Shown in pieces: positions 20,537 to 32,277 of a stretch of 64,000 nt of DNA. Origin of the DNA: Meandrina meandrites (lineage: Eukaryota; Cnidaria; Anthozoa; Scleractinia; Meandrinidae); the NCBI GenBank assembly GCA_963693305.1, contig OY855910.1, positions 23,254,362 to 23,318,361 of the forward strand, written 5' to 3'. The translations under genes were made by a program, and so were the position numbers. The notes under the pieces are model-generated. The model saw only the letters and a list, made by a program, of their open reading frames with translations, made no database searches and was not told the DNA's origin. Position 1 is the stretch's first letter, and each line of letters starts with the position of its first letter.

Positions 20537-22302
20537 CTAGGTCCGACCCGTCTCATGCCCACTGATTGAAGTTGCAGGGCATTATAGACTAGTTAGCAGC
20601 TTTCAACATGTATCAGGAAATGCCCAGACATTGAAGTAACATTAAAAAAATTTACGCAGTTATATGAATGCGATTTTGTTTGATTTTGCGAACATTTGGA
20701 GTTTACTACCTCGCCCTCTCCGAGATCCAAACAGCAGCATGGTTCTCACGCGGAATCGCCCCTCCACGCCGAATTAGCACCTACTTTATACCAGCACCTT
20801 TAGAGATCTTTAGAGCCTTCGGGGCGGACCATTAAAACTCACGGAGGGCGGAGGGAGGGAGGGGGAGGGCGTGACATTTCCCCCAGAAAAATTCCTGCAA
20901 AGAAAAGTAGTTCACCGCCCCAAAAAAATCCTGCAGGCAAAGTTAACGAACTGATTTGCCACCGATCTTCTCGTGCTTTGGGCCTGGCGATCAAACGACG
21001 AAGCCCAGTTTCCTTCCCTTTTATAATAGGTTATTTCTTTCTTAATACTCTCGATACTAGATTTTCGCGAAGAAGACTCAGCTTGAGGTATTGTATAATT
21101 TAATCTTGCGCAAGGCTTCGCATTCCTTTCAATATAAAGAATTAAGTCCTTTCGCATAAAAAATCGTGCAGACCCTCCGCGTTGAACTGAAAAAAAAAAG
21201 ATTTTTTTTTGCCCTTCCCTTCCCATCCCGTGATTTCTAATAGTCCGCCCCTTAGTTGTATGCTGATAAACACAAAACGTACTACAAACTATCAACATTC
21301 ATTCCTGTTAGTTGGGAGTAGCACGAAGATCGAGATAACATAACTTAGGACTGCGAGTGGCAATAATGGATTATCGAGTCCAGATTCCGCCGACTCTTCG
21401 GTCAACGGTACCAAGGCTAAGATTTGCATACATGACTGACACTGAAAATATAAGGGTTTGTGTGAAACTTAGAACCAAATCTTTTAGGCGACAATTAATG
21501 ACGGAGATCACTAAATAAAGTTTACGCCGGGAACAATAAATGGTATTGCTTTCTATCATTGCACCCTGTTTTAAGTAATTAAAGCGACTTTTGGTCAACA
21601 TAATCCTTCCACATATTATGTAAAAGCAACTAAGTTCATGATCAATTCACGAGATTCCAGCATTCGACTCGCTTCAGGAATTGCTGGAATTTTAAAACAA
21701 AGACTCCTTCCGCTGCTATTCTACCTCGTTGTTCTCACGGTACGACAACGCGACAATTAGTTTCTGTGAAATGAAATCGCACATACCTTGTTTCCTTAAG
21801 GAATAAGCAGCTCCGCAAAGTCACAAACCACTTTATGACATTTTAAAATTGCCGCATGAATGCGTGACCATTTTGGTCTCACATCAGCGCGGTCAGCACT
21901 GGGTACCAGGGTAAAAAATATACCCAGAGGGGGAGAGCATGCCTTTTTTAACTCCGCATACCACCAATCTCTGTTCTGCGCGAGAATTATTTTATTCACG
22001 TGCGAATGCTCATTGAAATATTTTTTCTTGGCTAAGAAGCTCGTATTGACTCCTCTGCGGTATTATTTTCAATTCAATTTGAAGGGTGCAATGATAGAAG
22101 ACAAGTTCAGAATAAAAGAATTGGACATTCTTCTCGTACAGTAGTAGAGTTTGGTCCAAATCTTTTTTCCGTTCTTCGAAGAGGAATCGAGAATTAAGCA
22201 CGTATCTTCAAGTGGATTGTTCAATGTTTTTTCGTTTACAATCAACTTTGTAAAACAATGAAGCTCAAGGATTGCTCGATATAAAATCATCACAAAAAGA
22301 GT
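20537..22302. other. Intergenic DNA downstream of the GFP-like gene
   Basis: No gene recognised. G-rich sequence lies near 20836-20872. From about 22050 the sequence matches the spacer flank beside tRNA-Val at 2340-2540, inverted. Confidence 0.6.
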
Positions 22303-22375
22303 TGTTACCGGCAGGGCTCGAACCTGCGACCTTCCGCGTGTTAGGCGGATGTGATAACCACTACACTACGGAAAC
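22303..22375 (-). tRNA. tRNA-Val(AAC)
   Basis: 73 nt, identical to the 2265 gene except one acceptor change (GGTAAC in place of GGAAAC at the 3' arm), giving one mismatch. D, anticodon (AAC) and T arms are intact. Confidence 0.85.
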
Positions 22376-22648
22376 TACGCCACGAGCCAAAGGTGAAATA
22401 TTTAATTTTGTTTCGTCTTACCTCTTTCTACAAATCGTGGCACATCACTGCTCTTTTTTTACTTTTGTCAGTCGGAATAGTTATTACCTAACGCACCCCA
22501 GTTTCAAAATTCCAATTATGAATGGGAAACCCATTTGTAGATCATTACCTATACCATGGTTAAAGTTCCTAATGGTGGCTTTGAAAAAGTTTTTTTTAGA
22601 GGGAAAAATCTGGATCAACGACGACCACAAACTAATCGTGTAACCAAA

Positions 22649-23147
22649 TATAATCCTGTATCGCTACTTAATCTTCGTTTTAACTGCACTCTTCTTCCAA
22701 GACCTCTACATTAGGATTGCGGCCTCTCTCTTCTTTTCTCTCTTTTGTTTTTGTTTTTTTTTTGTTTTTTCCTTAGCCTTTTCAATTTCTGTTTCATTGA
22801 TCTTTTTTCCCGTCCTTACTTTTATTTTATTTAATTCGTGTATTTAATGTGCATGTCGGCTGTAATTAGTAATACAAGTAGTATAAGTACAGTATTATAA
22901 ATATTAAAGAATTAATTCACAAAAAAGTAGTTTAATTAATGTAATGTACGTAGTGTAAGTGCCGCAAATTAAATAGTGTAAATTGATCTATTGTAAGTAG
23001 TTTTTTGATTAATGCATTGTACGTAGTGTAAGTGCCGTATTGTATTAACTTAATGCATTGTGAGTAGCGTAATTAGTGTACTGTGAATGGTGTAAGTGCC
23101 GTATTGTAAATATGTGTCGTATTGTTAACAGCTCAATAAAAAAAAAA
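22649..23147 (+). mobile_element. Retroposed fragment with poly(A) tail
   Basis: About 500 bp inserted into the palindrome-arm sequence: left flank GTAACCAAA and right flank GTACGAGAATC match 6650-6700. It ends AATAAA followed by an A-run and contains three degenerate copies of TGTACGTAGTGTAAGTGCCG-like DNA. About 37 bp of target present in the other copies are missing. It has no ORF and is probably a 5'-truncated retroelement. Confidence 0.65.
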
Positions 23148-23430
23148 GTACGAGAATCTTTTCTGCTTCCAAGGCGCGCTTCAATTTCAATAAAAATAGA
23201 GAAATAAATATATTCTTATGACCAAAGAAGGGACATTTACCTATATGGACCTCTCTTGTGAGTTGAACTATACTTCCCGTTTGAACTATTAGATTTCGTT
23301 AGTAAAATCCAATAAATCCGGGGGTATGGGGCTTAAGTCAATGGACTTATTTTAAGCTATAACCAACCGATTAATTTCCGCCAGCGCTCATTAGATAGAA
23401 AACATCACGTGGTACAGAATTGGATAATGT

Positions 23431-23460
23431 GTATCAGACAATATACCCATCCTATTTCAC
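23431..23460 (-). other. Empty target site for both E1 and E2
   Basis: CAGACAATATACCCATCC joins the outer flank of E2 (CAGACAAT) through the short E2-E1 interval (ATA) to one copy of the E1 target (ACCCATCC) and the outer flank of E1 (TATTTCAC). Neither element nor either target duplication is present. Confidence 0.85.
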
Positions 23461-23876
23461 CCATTTCATTTCACTTTCATTAATTTCGTGTTAACACGTA
23501 ACAGTGGCTATATTTTGGATAGTAAAGACGTTAGCTGTCATTTTTCTTTGAAGTTCACTATTTTCAAGTTTCAGTTTTCGTTTATATCCTCAGCTACGTA
23601 ATCGCTGCTGCACTTGATTGCGGCGGAACGTTACTCTACCGTATTATATGCAGAAATATCAGGCATAAAGAAAACACTTGATGTAATATGAGAGTTGTTG
23701 CCCAAAAATATACCGGGAAAGCCCACCCTGATAATAAGCCCACATGAAAGGGATGTTTAGCAAATATAAGCATAGGGCTAATGTTCTGAATTTTATGGTA
23801 TTAAAAATACAGTAATTGGTAGCTCCATTTTGTCCAAACGTTCAATGCAAATTGTTTAATATTAAAAATAAGAAAA

Positions 23877-23949
23877 TGGAGAATCCGGGCATCGATCCCG
23901 GTACTTCCCGCATGCAAAGTGGGCGCTCTACCATTTGAGCTAATTCCCC
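23877..23949 (-). tRNA. tRNA-Ala(TGC)
   Basis: 73 nt; acceptor GGGGAAT/ATTCTCC, anticodon loop TTTGCAT (TGC). One anticodon-stem mismatch (CCCAC against GCGGG) compared with the 35674 copy. Confidence 0.83.
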
Positions 23950-24005
23950 AGTGTAACAGAAAAAATGTCACTGAGTGTTATTATTTACACCTTCCCTACT
24001 TCCTC

Positions 24006-24770
24006 GCTAACCTGAGAGGTGTTTATAAAATGGAGCTTACTTGCTGGTAAACTGATGGTAATACAAGTCATAACAGCGACAGTAGAAGACCTGCATATTT
24101 GTTTACATGATATCACGGTCGTAAAGGTGAGAGAAGTTATAGCAAAGCTGAAAATTGGGAAGGCGCGGGAAAACGAAATTCTCCCTGAAATGCCGAAGAC
24201 TGGAAAAAGATATGGCAAAATGAGAGCTCGCCTGAAAAATGGAAAACGGGACATATCCTGAAAATACCAACCTCGCCGACTGTCACAACTTGCAGGAAAT
24301 AACCTTGACCCGCACGAACAAAGCTTACAGCCTTATAATTTTGGTGACACGTTAAGCCGCAGTCCAGGAAACTATCCACCAACAAGCTGGAATCAGAAAA
24401 ATCAAAATCTCGTCGACATAATCAAGTCCTTATATGACGGCTTCAGCGGATGCAGAGTAGTGTGTGATAACCAGCTTACAGACGTTTCTGTTGTGAATAG
24501 AAGAGCCACGTAGGGCTGCATTCAGTGGCCTTTACTCTTCATTTGGACCATGGATTGGTAATGAGTTCAGTCACACAACACAAGCATGGCACTCAATGGA
24601 TAACCCACTTCAATACTTGCAGATCATGATTACGCAGGTGACATCAGCTTCCTTGCAAGTAGATACACTGACATCCAAGAGAAAACCAACACTCTGTCAG
24701 TCACAGCCAAACAGATAGTCTGAAAATCAACTACGAGAAGACCAAATGCATGAGAGAAAAAGAAACATAC
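24006..24770 (+). pseudogene. Decayed LINE reverse transcriptase
   Basis: Conserved RT blocks survive in shifting frames: VREVIAKLKIGKA (finger region); a following block resembling EDWKKIW...GHILKIP; a palm-like IKSLYDGFSGCRVVCDNQ; then DYAGDISFLAS (degenerate YADD), with CTDIQEKTN-like and INYEKTKCM-like residues. Order and spacing match a LINE RT palm, but several stops and frameshifts remain. It is from a different family than the LINE in intron 3. Confidence 0.72.
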
Positions 24771-25070
24771 AGACTATACTAGTAGATAACTTTGTGAATT
24801 GGACCAATTGGGCCAATTGATTACATCGTCCAGGAAACATGAAGAATGTGCGTATCTGTCTCGGTAATGTCAGAAATCTGTTAAAATCTTTGACAAACGG
24901 TGTATCGATCAGAATGGAAATTAACACTGTCTATAGTTTTAGTGTAAATCGGATTCTTTAAAGATGGCTAAATTTCTATTTCTGTTATTGATGCAATCGG
25001 CAAATTTAGGTTCATTAGTCTCTTCTTTAAGATTAAGGTAGAGTCTGCGTCGACGGCCAAGTGTCCTACA

Positions 25071-25096
25071 CCGCCGGAGCTTATCCCGGTTTCCAA
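25071..25096 (-). mobile_element. SINE tail scrap
   Basis: CCGGAGCTTATCCCGGTTTCC matches the SINE 3' region on the minus strand; nothing else of the SINE remains here. Confidence 0.5.
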
Positions 25097-25792
25097 GTCT
25101 CTGTTGAATTGCGTCCAAATGGAGCAAACACATGTTTTCAGTCTTAAAGCGGTGAAAAACGATCTTTTAGAAGGGGCACTCGCTGTTGAATTTACCAATA
25201 TAAGCTTGCATACTGCATACGATTTCTACCATTAGTCCATTATAACTAAAAACGTTTTAGAAAATTGCCGGCACTTACATGTTCTTTACGTCTCTTAGTT
25301 GAAGGCAGTTCTACTTTGCTAACAGGAATTGTTGTTACTTTTGTCCTTCACAACCATAGAGCAGAAAACTTTATCACCAACTTCTGGAAAGACGTTCACA
25401 AATAAAATGTTTTCAGCAATGTTTTTTCTTTGGTTTAGTTTTCGTGTCTTTATCTATTACCTGGTACTATTATTTTTTCTTGTCACTGCAAAAAAGAGGA
25501 TGTGTGTTTGGGGTTAAAGCCTACCAGCCCCTCTCCATGCGCGGTCCCTGTATTTACTTTGTCGTTATCAGCACCACGCTCTGCTGACTGACCTAACGGA
25601 CCAGCCATACAGAGCAGGGTCGATTTCTTATTATCGTTTGGTAAGATTTTGAAGTTACAAATGGTAACAAAACATTAAATATATCTTTTTTAACACATAA
25701 ACTAACAACGTTGCATCAAGAGCACAATTAAATGCTTAGCCTAAGCATTCCGGAGGTACTGGGTTCCGATCGATGTCGGATTTTCCGTTTTC

Positions 25793-26251
25793 CTAGTAAA
25801 CTTGGAAAGAGATTTTGCAATCCATATCATCTATATCTGTTTTATAACCGTGTCGATAATTTGAACTGTGAAGTGCATAGATAAATGGGTTTACCACATA
25901 ACTAATAAAAAGCAGTAATATCCTTAAAAGCCACTCACGGTTTGGCTTACAAGTCGAAAATGGCGAAGAACAACGGTAACCGACACTGGCGGGAAAAACA
26001 CATGCTCCAAATACAAGAGTAACTGTAAGCGACATTTTCAAAAGTTGTCTTCGTTGGCGTATTAATCCTTTCTCGGCTATGTTACTTTTAGGCATAATAG
26101 CGCTTCTGAGGTAAAGCGCTTTTACAACTTTACTGTAATAAAAGCTTATAACGATAAAAGGTAGAATGAAAACAAAAATTATGTAAAAGACTATGTGAGT
26201 TAGCTCTGCCCGACAAGCATCTAAATAGGTAGCGCGAGCACCAACGAACTT
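25793..26251 (-). pseudogene. Class A GPCR fragment (TM5-TM7)
   Basis: The open frame runs from after a TGA (26252-26254) to TAG 25793-25795. It encodes a Cys-containing loop (LDACRAELTH), a hydrophobic TM5 (IVFYIIFVFILPFIVISFYY), a basic third loop (EKGLIRQRRQLLK), TM6 (MSLTVTLVFGACVFP) and TM7 with NPFIYA (NPxxY motif), then a short tail. This is the C-terminal half of a rhodopsin-like receptor. No TM1-4 are visible upstream (to ~26450). It is a pseudogene fragment, or less likely a terminal exon. Confidence 0.75.
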
Positions 26252-26517
26252 TCATTTTCCTGGAATTATGTCAAAATTGAACATTGTCAAAACAACTCCA
26301 AATTTTGCATGTAGCTTTGTTTATGTGTGTTCAACATTGCCCGGTATTTCTTTCGCTGTTGTTTGGTCTCTTTCTCCATAAATTACGCATGCAAAAAAAC
26401 ACGGCTTTCGCTTGCAACGTCTTAATTGGATAAGGCATAAACAAAAGAAGCCTTTCATTTGTTGAAACAATGAAATCAGCGAAGGTTAACCGGTTAACCA
26501 GTTACGGCTGTTTTAAA

Positions 26518-26645
26518 CTCTAAGCCCTAACCTAAACTTTAACTCTAACCCTAACTCCAAGGTTTTGGGTTAGCGTTTCAGTTTAGGGTTAAAATTTGGG
26601 GTTAGGGTTAGCATTTGAGCTATAAACCAAACGCTTAACCCTAGG
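26518..26645. repeat. Interstitial telomere-like repeats
   Basis: Degenerate CCCTAA units (CTAACCCTAACTCC) followed by TTAGGG units (GGGGTTAGGGTTAG) within 130 bp. This is the vertebrate/cnidarian telomere motif, arranged CCCTAA then TTAGGG. Confidence 0.7.
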
Positions 26646-26656
26646 CCCGCGGTTTG

Positions 26657-26741
26657 CCTTGAGTGCAGTTTGCTTGCGGTTAGCTTTCACTCCGGTTTGC
26701 TTGCGGTTAGCTTTCCATCCGGTGTGCTTGCAGTTAGCTGT
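26657..26741. repeat. ~28-bp tandem repeat, three units
   Basis: The unit core GTTTGCTTGCGGTTAGCTTT occurs three times with minor changes. Confidence 0.75.
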
Positions 26742-27843
26742 TTTTTTTTCCTTGTTTGGCTCCACAACACTCGACTACTTTTGTGACACGACACGCGCTC
26801 TGTCGATCCGATTTAACGAACGCGAAGTAAACATGCATGGCGGTCGACGTCGACGTTAAATTTAACGCTGGTTTTCATACTACATCTTAGTTTTGCTTTC
26901 AGTAAAGCACTGTTTGCTCTCACTTCTCCAATCCTTGCATCATCGCATCACACACACTACAAAAAATCCCGCGAAATCAAGACAGGACTTCACGCACTTT
27001 TTGGTTTTCGGCTGCATCGATTGATCGATCGATCGATGAATATTTAATGAGGTACCGGGAATTTTGTCGACAGGAGAGGTCCTGCCCGCAACACTCCAAC
27101 AATTTTGATAAGTCTAAAACCAGCTCGCTTATCGGCAACTTTGATGCCGCAGCATCCCAGCCAACACTGCAAAACTCGTGCTGACAAAGTTCCCGACAAG
27201 AAACCTGCCTTAGACTTCCCGCCTGGATCAACCTGCCTTTGTCGGACAACTTTCACCTCCAGCGCCTAAAATAGCGCTATTGTGCAAACAAAGCGCAGAA
27301 CAACCCTGAGTTCTTGGAGAGATGCTATTGACTTGCGAGTATCCAGACTTAATGATGTCCTTCAACCACCAGACGGTTGCATTCGAAGCATTTTATTCTC
27401 ACAAGCAAATCGCCATCTTTTTTCCTTTTTTCACACGTCAGCTCAACCTCACAATGTGGTATCCAGTCCCTTTCTAACCCCCCCCCCCCCCCCCCAACGC
27501 AAATCAAAATGAAAACATGGCTGCGGCATCGCAATTTCTTGTAATGGCGCGTTTGAAGTTCTTCTCGCCTTCCCGTTACACTTACAAAACCCTACGAAGA
27601 AAGATGACCACGCATTGTGTTGAAAAACTCATACTACTGGCTGACTGTGAAGAATGAAAGCTGCAAGCACTTTATTTTCATTTCTGCATACGATAATTAT
27701 CGACAGGAAAGCAAAGACACACGAAATGAGATACAGGTCAGTGTAAAACACACATAAACAGACCTGCATGTGAAATTTGAAATGTTTTTGACAATGTTCA
27801 ATTTTGCCAAAATTCGAGGGGGACGTTTTCTTTCGCGGCCCTT

Positions 27844-27961
27844 CAATTATTCCAAGAGCGCGCGTTGGATATGGTTGCTATGAGGTGATAAATAACCAAC
27901 GAGCGCATGCGCGAGTTGGTTATAATCACCTCATATCCAACAAGCGCGAATGGAATAATTG
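27844..27961. mobile_element. Foldback MITE
   Basis: A 118-bp near-palindrome from CAATTATTCC to GGAATAATTG. The arms include GCGCGCGTTGGATAT/ATATCCAACAAGCGCG and an inner CCAACGAGCGC/GCGCGAGTTGG. Non-coding. Confidence 0.75.
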
Positions 27962-28748
27962 CTTTAGTGGCTCAACCTCAGTCATTCTTGTTGAACAATA
28001 AGCTTTTCAACTTTTTTTAAAATCTATTAATGATGTGGACATTTCAGTTTGACCTATAAGAGACGATTGTATGAAAAGGCGCAAAAAATCAATGAAGCGC
28101 TGTGCACCCTGTAAGTTGAATGAAAGAGCGAGCGAGAGAAAAACTCTTCGAAAATAATCCTGACTCAATCTCCTGTAAAGCTCTATCTATCGTGGAAACT
28201 CATGTCCAGCGATGTTGGTTAACGAGAGGATTCAAGATTATTGCAGAGGAGAACATTTATGCAACATAAGTCGAGCACAAGTTTCTGAAGTTTTATAGTC
28301 TGGCCGGCGATCGATCTCGCGGTTCATCAAGACTGAAAATTAATTGTGTTGAAACAAAGGTGAGCTCAGAACCTATGAATTTCTCTGATTTAATGGGCAT
28401 TGTTGATAGCTGCATGGGTGACTACGGATGAAGAGAGTGAGGGAGACTGATCTTCAAACATCATTTCACTGAGTCGGAATGTAATGTTGTTTACGGTCGC
28501 AAAAATTTGTCGCTTCGCTTTCAACAAAGTTGTTGCGCTAGTTTATATTTATTTACACGGATTTCCAATTAAATGTTTACATCAAACTTTGTGCTTCTTC
28601 AGTAGTAAGGTTTTCTTTTTGGCTTTATCGGGTAAATTATTTTGTATTTAGCGAGTAAAAGTCCTTTTTTGTAAAAATTCCCTCTCGCAGCGAGCGACCT
28701 TGGCGAGCGAAATTGTAAATACAAAGCTCGTTCATTTTCCATATAAGG

Positions 28749-28786
28749 TAAAACTCCGACTAATGGTTCATAGTCGGAGTTTTTTA
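28749..28786. repeat. Perfect short hairpin
   Basis: AAAACTCCGACTA and TAGTCGGAGTTTT, 13-bp arms around ATGGTTCA, followed by a T-run. Confidence 0.8.
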
Positions 28787-29066
28787 GCCAATCAGAAAGC
28801 TAGAAATGCAATAGTCGGAGCTGAGAATTTACTTAAGGTTTGACCAATATTCAATAATCTTACATAAATCAATCGATAAAGATTGATCTCAAAATAACAT
28901 CAATTTTTTGATGTTCTTTTGAGATCAACCCCAGTTCTGGGGTGATAATGTTTGGCAATAATAAAAGACTTCCTAAGTTTTAGAAGACAGATGTTAATTT
29001 TTTCAAGTAAAATGTGAGAATTATAATTTAAAATGCAGATTTTAATAGAAGAAAAGAAAACTAAAA

Positions 29067-29113
<47 letters not shown>

Positions 29114-29140
29114 TGCGCTAACCGATTGCGCCACGGAGAC
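29067..29140 (-). tRNA. tRNA-Asn(GTT)
   Basis: 74 nt; acceptor GTCTCCG/CGGGGAC, anticodon loop CTGTTAA (GTT), T arm GGTGG-TTCAAGC-CCACC, and a downstream TTTT terminator. All stems form. Confidence 0.94.
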
Positions 29141-29897
29141 TTACTATACCATGCGATGCAATATACCTTTAGTACAAATCTCCGCTCACCCATGTATTAT
29201 TCTATATATAATTGCCTAGGAATAGGTTGGTAACGTTTGTCTTAACAGTTCAACGTACCTTGTATGTTAGCATTGTGGTGGAAAAGTGCTGGAAACCATT
29301 GTGAGCCTGAAATCTTTCATCTTTTCTGCTTATACTGCTGTTTTAATATTGCATATGTAATGCGCCTTTAATCATTTCCATGCTAAAAGGCGCACTATAA
29401 ATTAATAAATTATTATTATTATTATAGCAAAATAGCCCTATTCCCAAAGAGACCTTTCATTTTCCCTCTCCCCAACAGCGCCTTATCGCAGGTTTGCCAT
29501 CTCTTTTTTTTTACGCTAAATACAAATAATTTTCAAATTCTTTTCAATTTTTCCTGGCGAAATTATCGCTGCCCGATAAGTTAACGTTAGTCTTACGAAG
29601 CAGGCCCAAATTGCCAATAAGGAAAAAGCACGTGAATGTTATCAGTACTTTGATCGGTCGTCATTGTTCGTTCCTTGCTGAGGTGAGTATGAAGTCATCG
29701 CTCAAATGCAACGGCTGTGAAAAGGATGTCTAAAACGTTTCACAAGAATCAGCACGAATTTATCACATCTACAGGTATTTTGCGGCTAAATGTTGTATTT
29801 GTGTGAGTGCATATGACTTAAACTATTAACCTATATGGAATTCTATTAAAATTATTTATAAAACGTATAGTATAATCACGAGGAAAGCAAAAATAAT

Positions 29898-29972
29898 CAT
29901 CCTCGAGTGGAGTTGAACTGCCTATCCTTTCGGATAACAGTGGAACGTTCTAACCAATTACGCTACAGAAAC
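29898..29972 (-). pseudogene. tRNA-Asn pseudogene
   Basis: GTTTCTGTAGCGTAATTGGTTAG resembles the 5' half of the Asn gene, but the anticodon, T and acceptor stems carry several mismatches. Confidence 0.75.
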
Positions 29973-30326
29973 CCCATTCGAGTGAACGAAGTGTCAAAAT
30001 TATATTTTTGCAAATTGCGTCTATATAATATATAGTTTGTAGTTTTCTGCTGGTTGGGAAAGCTTTCTGGTTTATTCACAATTGTTTTCTAGCTGTGTTA
30101 TGTCTGCTCCCTTTCTACATCACTTACTAACGTATGATGCAACCTAAAAGCCATATAGTTACTGTAGCTCTTGTTGGTAAACTAAGTCGGTTTCGAATTG
30201 TTGACGAACGTTAGCGAAACAAATATTTCCGTTAATCATTTGATCATTTTTCCAGAAGCCCACTGGTATATTTTATATTTTTTATTACAAACTTTATCCA
30301 TGTTCGTGAGAAATTATTGTGTCAAA

Positions 30327-30398
30327 AGCCTGTTGGTCTAGTGGCATGATTCTCGCTTTGGGTGCGAGTGTTCCCGGGTTCGACTCCCGAACAGCCCC
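30327..30398 (+). tRNA. tRNA-Pro(TGG), possibly degraded
   Basis: D, anticodon (CTCGC-TTTGGGT-GCGAG) and T arms are good, with boxes A and B present and TTTT downstream. The acceptor AGCCTGT against ACAGCCC has mismatches, so it may not be processed normally. Confidence 0.7.
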
Positions 30399-30902
30399 AT
30401 TTTGTTTCTAGTTGGAGATGTTACGACAAGCGATGTTTTTATGCAATTTTGGCAAATCGTTTACAATTTTGTTCATGAGCTTTTTAAATATATTTTCAGT
30501 TAAATGAAGAAGAGTTGTCAAGAAAACAGTTTCTGAGCCCCCCAACGGGAGCCAAACCCAGCTATGGGAAACTCGTAGAGAGCAAGTGTAGCAGGTGGCA
30601 GAAGAAGATAACTACTCCGACTACGATCTTGAATATGATGGTTTAATCGGTGGGATAGCCCCTCCGAAAAGTGATTGTTCAACTACAGAACACAGATTCA
30701 CTCTAACGCGATTAACAACATTCGTGACCTAAATACTGATTGAAACATAAGACGCTAGGGTAAACTCACGCGACTACATAAACGTGCTGACAGATATAAA
30801 AAGCTTACATACGATACTAATCTTGTAACGCAAGGTAACGTAACGTGTTCTCCTACACAAGGTCATATACTATTATGTTCTCAGGCTCAATGAGCCTTAA
30901 TG

Positions 30903-31020
30903 ACTTAATGACTGGCCCCAAGGGGAACATTGAATTTTGTTTCCCGAGACCCTCGATGTTCCCCGAGGCGGAGCCGGGGGAAACAAAACTCACTGTTTCT
31001 CGAGGGGCCAGTCATTAAGT
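30903..31020. repeat. Inverted repeat, MITE-like
   Basis: Perfect 17-bp arms ACTTAATGACTGGCCCC and GGGGCCAGTCATTAAGT, with an inner GGGGAACAT...ATGTTCCCC pairing. It abuts the MITE at 31024. Confidence 0.7.
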
Positions 31021-31023
31021 GCT

Positions 31024-31367
31024 TTGTTATACCTCCCAACTGAAAAATAAAGAAAAATACACATATGTGTGATACGTTAAATGAAGAGCCAAAGATCGGA
31101 AATACACAGCTAGATGAAATGTACACAATTTAAACGAAATGAATGAATCGTGTTTTGTTAAAATAAAAAAATTATCAATAAAACCAGTTACATTATTAAA
31201 TGCATCTAAATCAAACCTGCAGACGAGTTTGAGTTTATTTTAAGCTCTCGTCGCCTTAAGGAGTTAGTGAGTCTTGTTCGCCCTAGGGAGTCATAGAGTT
31301 TTGACGCCCGCCACGTGACATGCTCTCGTCCAATAAAAAACAACATTTCAGTTGGGGGGTATAACAA
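31024..31367. mobile_element. MITE with TTGTTATACC ends
   Basis: Inverted ends TTGTTATACCTCCCAACTGA and its near complement at 31346-31367, 344 bp apart. No ORF of note. Confidence 0.6.
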
Positions 31368-31732
31368 TGATGAAATGATGACTTGAAGCAAGTGAACAAA
31401 GTGTGGCCTGAGACAATTGATATAGAGGCTTGGGAAATGATAAACAGAACTCCACCTGTCTTCTTCGTTCTTAGTCCCTTTTTCGGCTACAAACATCTTA
31501 TATGACTTCTATGAAATTCATATAAATCAACCTAAACAGAATTCTGAAAAGTATTTGGTTGAAGAAAGAGTTATTTAGTAGTGTTACGTGGCAGAACACG
31601 GCGGAATTTTTTATTTTACCACGGAGGTACCACGGGGAGAAAAAAGTGGCCATTAATAAGATATCACACCTACCCACCTACCCACCCACCTCCCCTTCCC
31701 CCTTCCCTTCTAAAAAAAAATACCTAAAAGAA

Positions 31733-31805
31733 TATTCCCGGCAGAGCTCGAACTTGCGACCTTCCGCGTGTTAGGCGGACGTGATAACCACTACACTACG
31801 GAAGC
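31733..31805 (-). pseudogene. Diverged tRNA-Val(AAC)-like gene
   Basis: The anticodon arm CCGCCTAACACGCGG is intact. The acceptor and T stem (GCAAG against TCTGC) have mismatches, so probably inactive. Confidence 0.65.
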
Positions 31806-32205
31806 CATGATGTTCCTCTAAGATAAAGTAAATAATGTTTAATCGTGTTACTTCACTCTCCAAAATCAGAGATAAAAAATGCGTTTTCCTTTTCCTCGTT
31901 TAATTTCGGGCAACTGTTATTAAAAGCCTACTAAAATTCAAATTTTAACGATATGAAGAGAAGATATTTTTCAGAAAAATACCATTACTGTACGTAGCAT
32001 TCTTTTGGGTGTTTTACTGGTTTTATTTAAAACGAAAATGTGCATGAGCTACGGCTATAAGTTACTGAGAAAAAGGTGGTGGTGTGCACGATGACTTCGT
32101 CTCATTACAGCAACAGAATTTCTCTTTTTCAAAATAGCTCTGCAAGTTAAAAATTAAATTTATAAAAAAGGGAAAGGAAAAAAGCAATTCTGATTATAAG
32201 GAAAC

Positions 32206-32277
32206 GGGCCTGTCCGGGCGTAGAACCTGGTACCTCTTGCACCCAAAGCGGGACTCATGCCACTAGACCAACAGGCT
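32206..32277 (-). pseudogene. tRNA-Pro(TGG) pseudogene
   Basis: The acceptor AGCCTGT/ACAGGCC nearly pairs, but the anticodon stem has two mismatches and the T loop reads TTCTACG, losing the conserved TTCRA. Confidence 0.75.

Larger units (their letters stand above)
26750..29060. other. Intergenic DNA
   Basis: No gene recognised. Contains (GATC)n near 27022, a C-run at 27478-27496, a MITE and a hairpin listed separately. Pieces such as CGCAGCGAGCGACCTTGGCGAG near 28687 look like old MITE ends. Confidence 0.6.
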
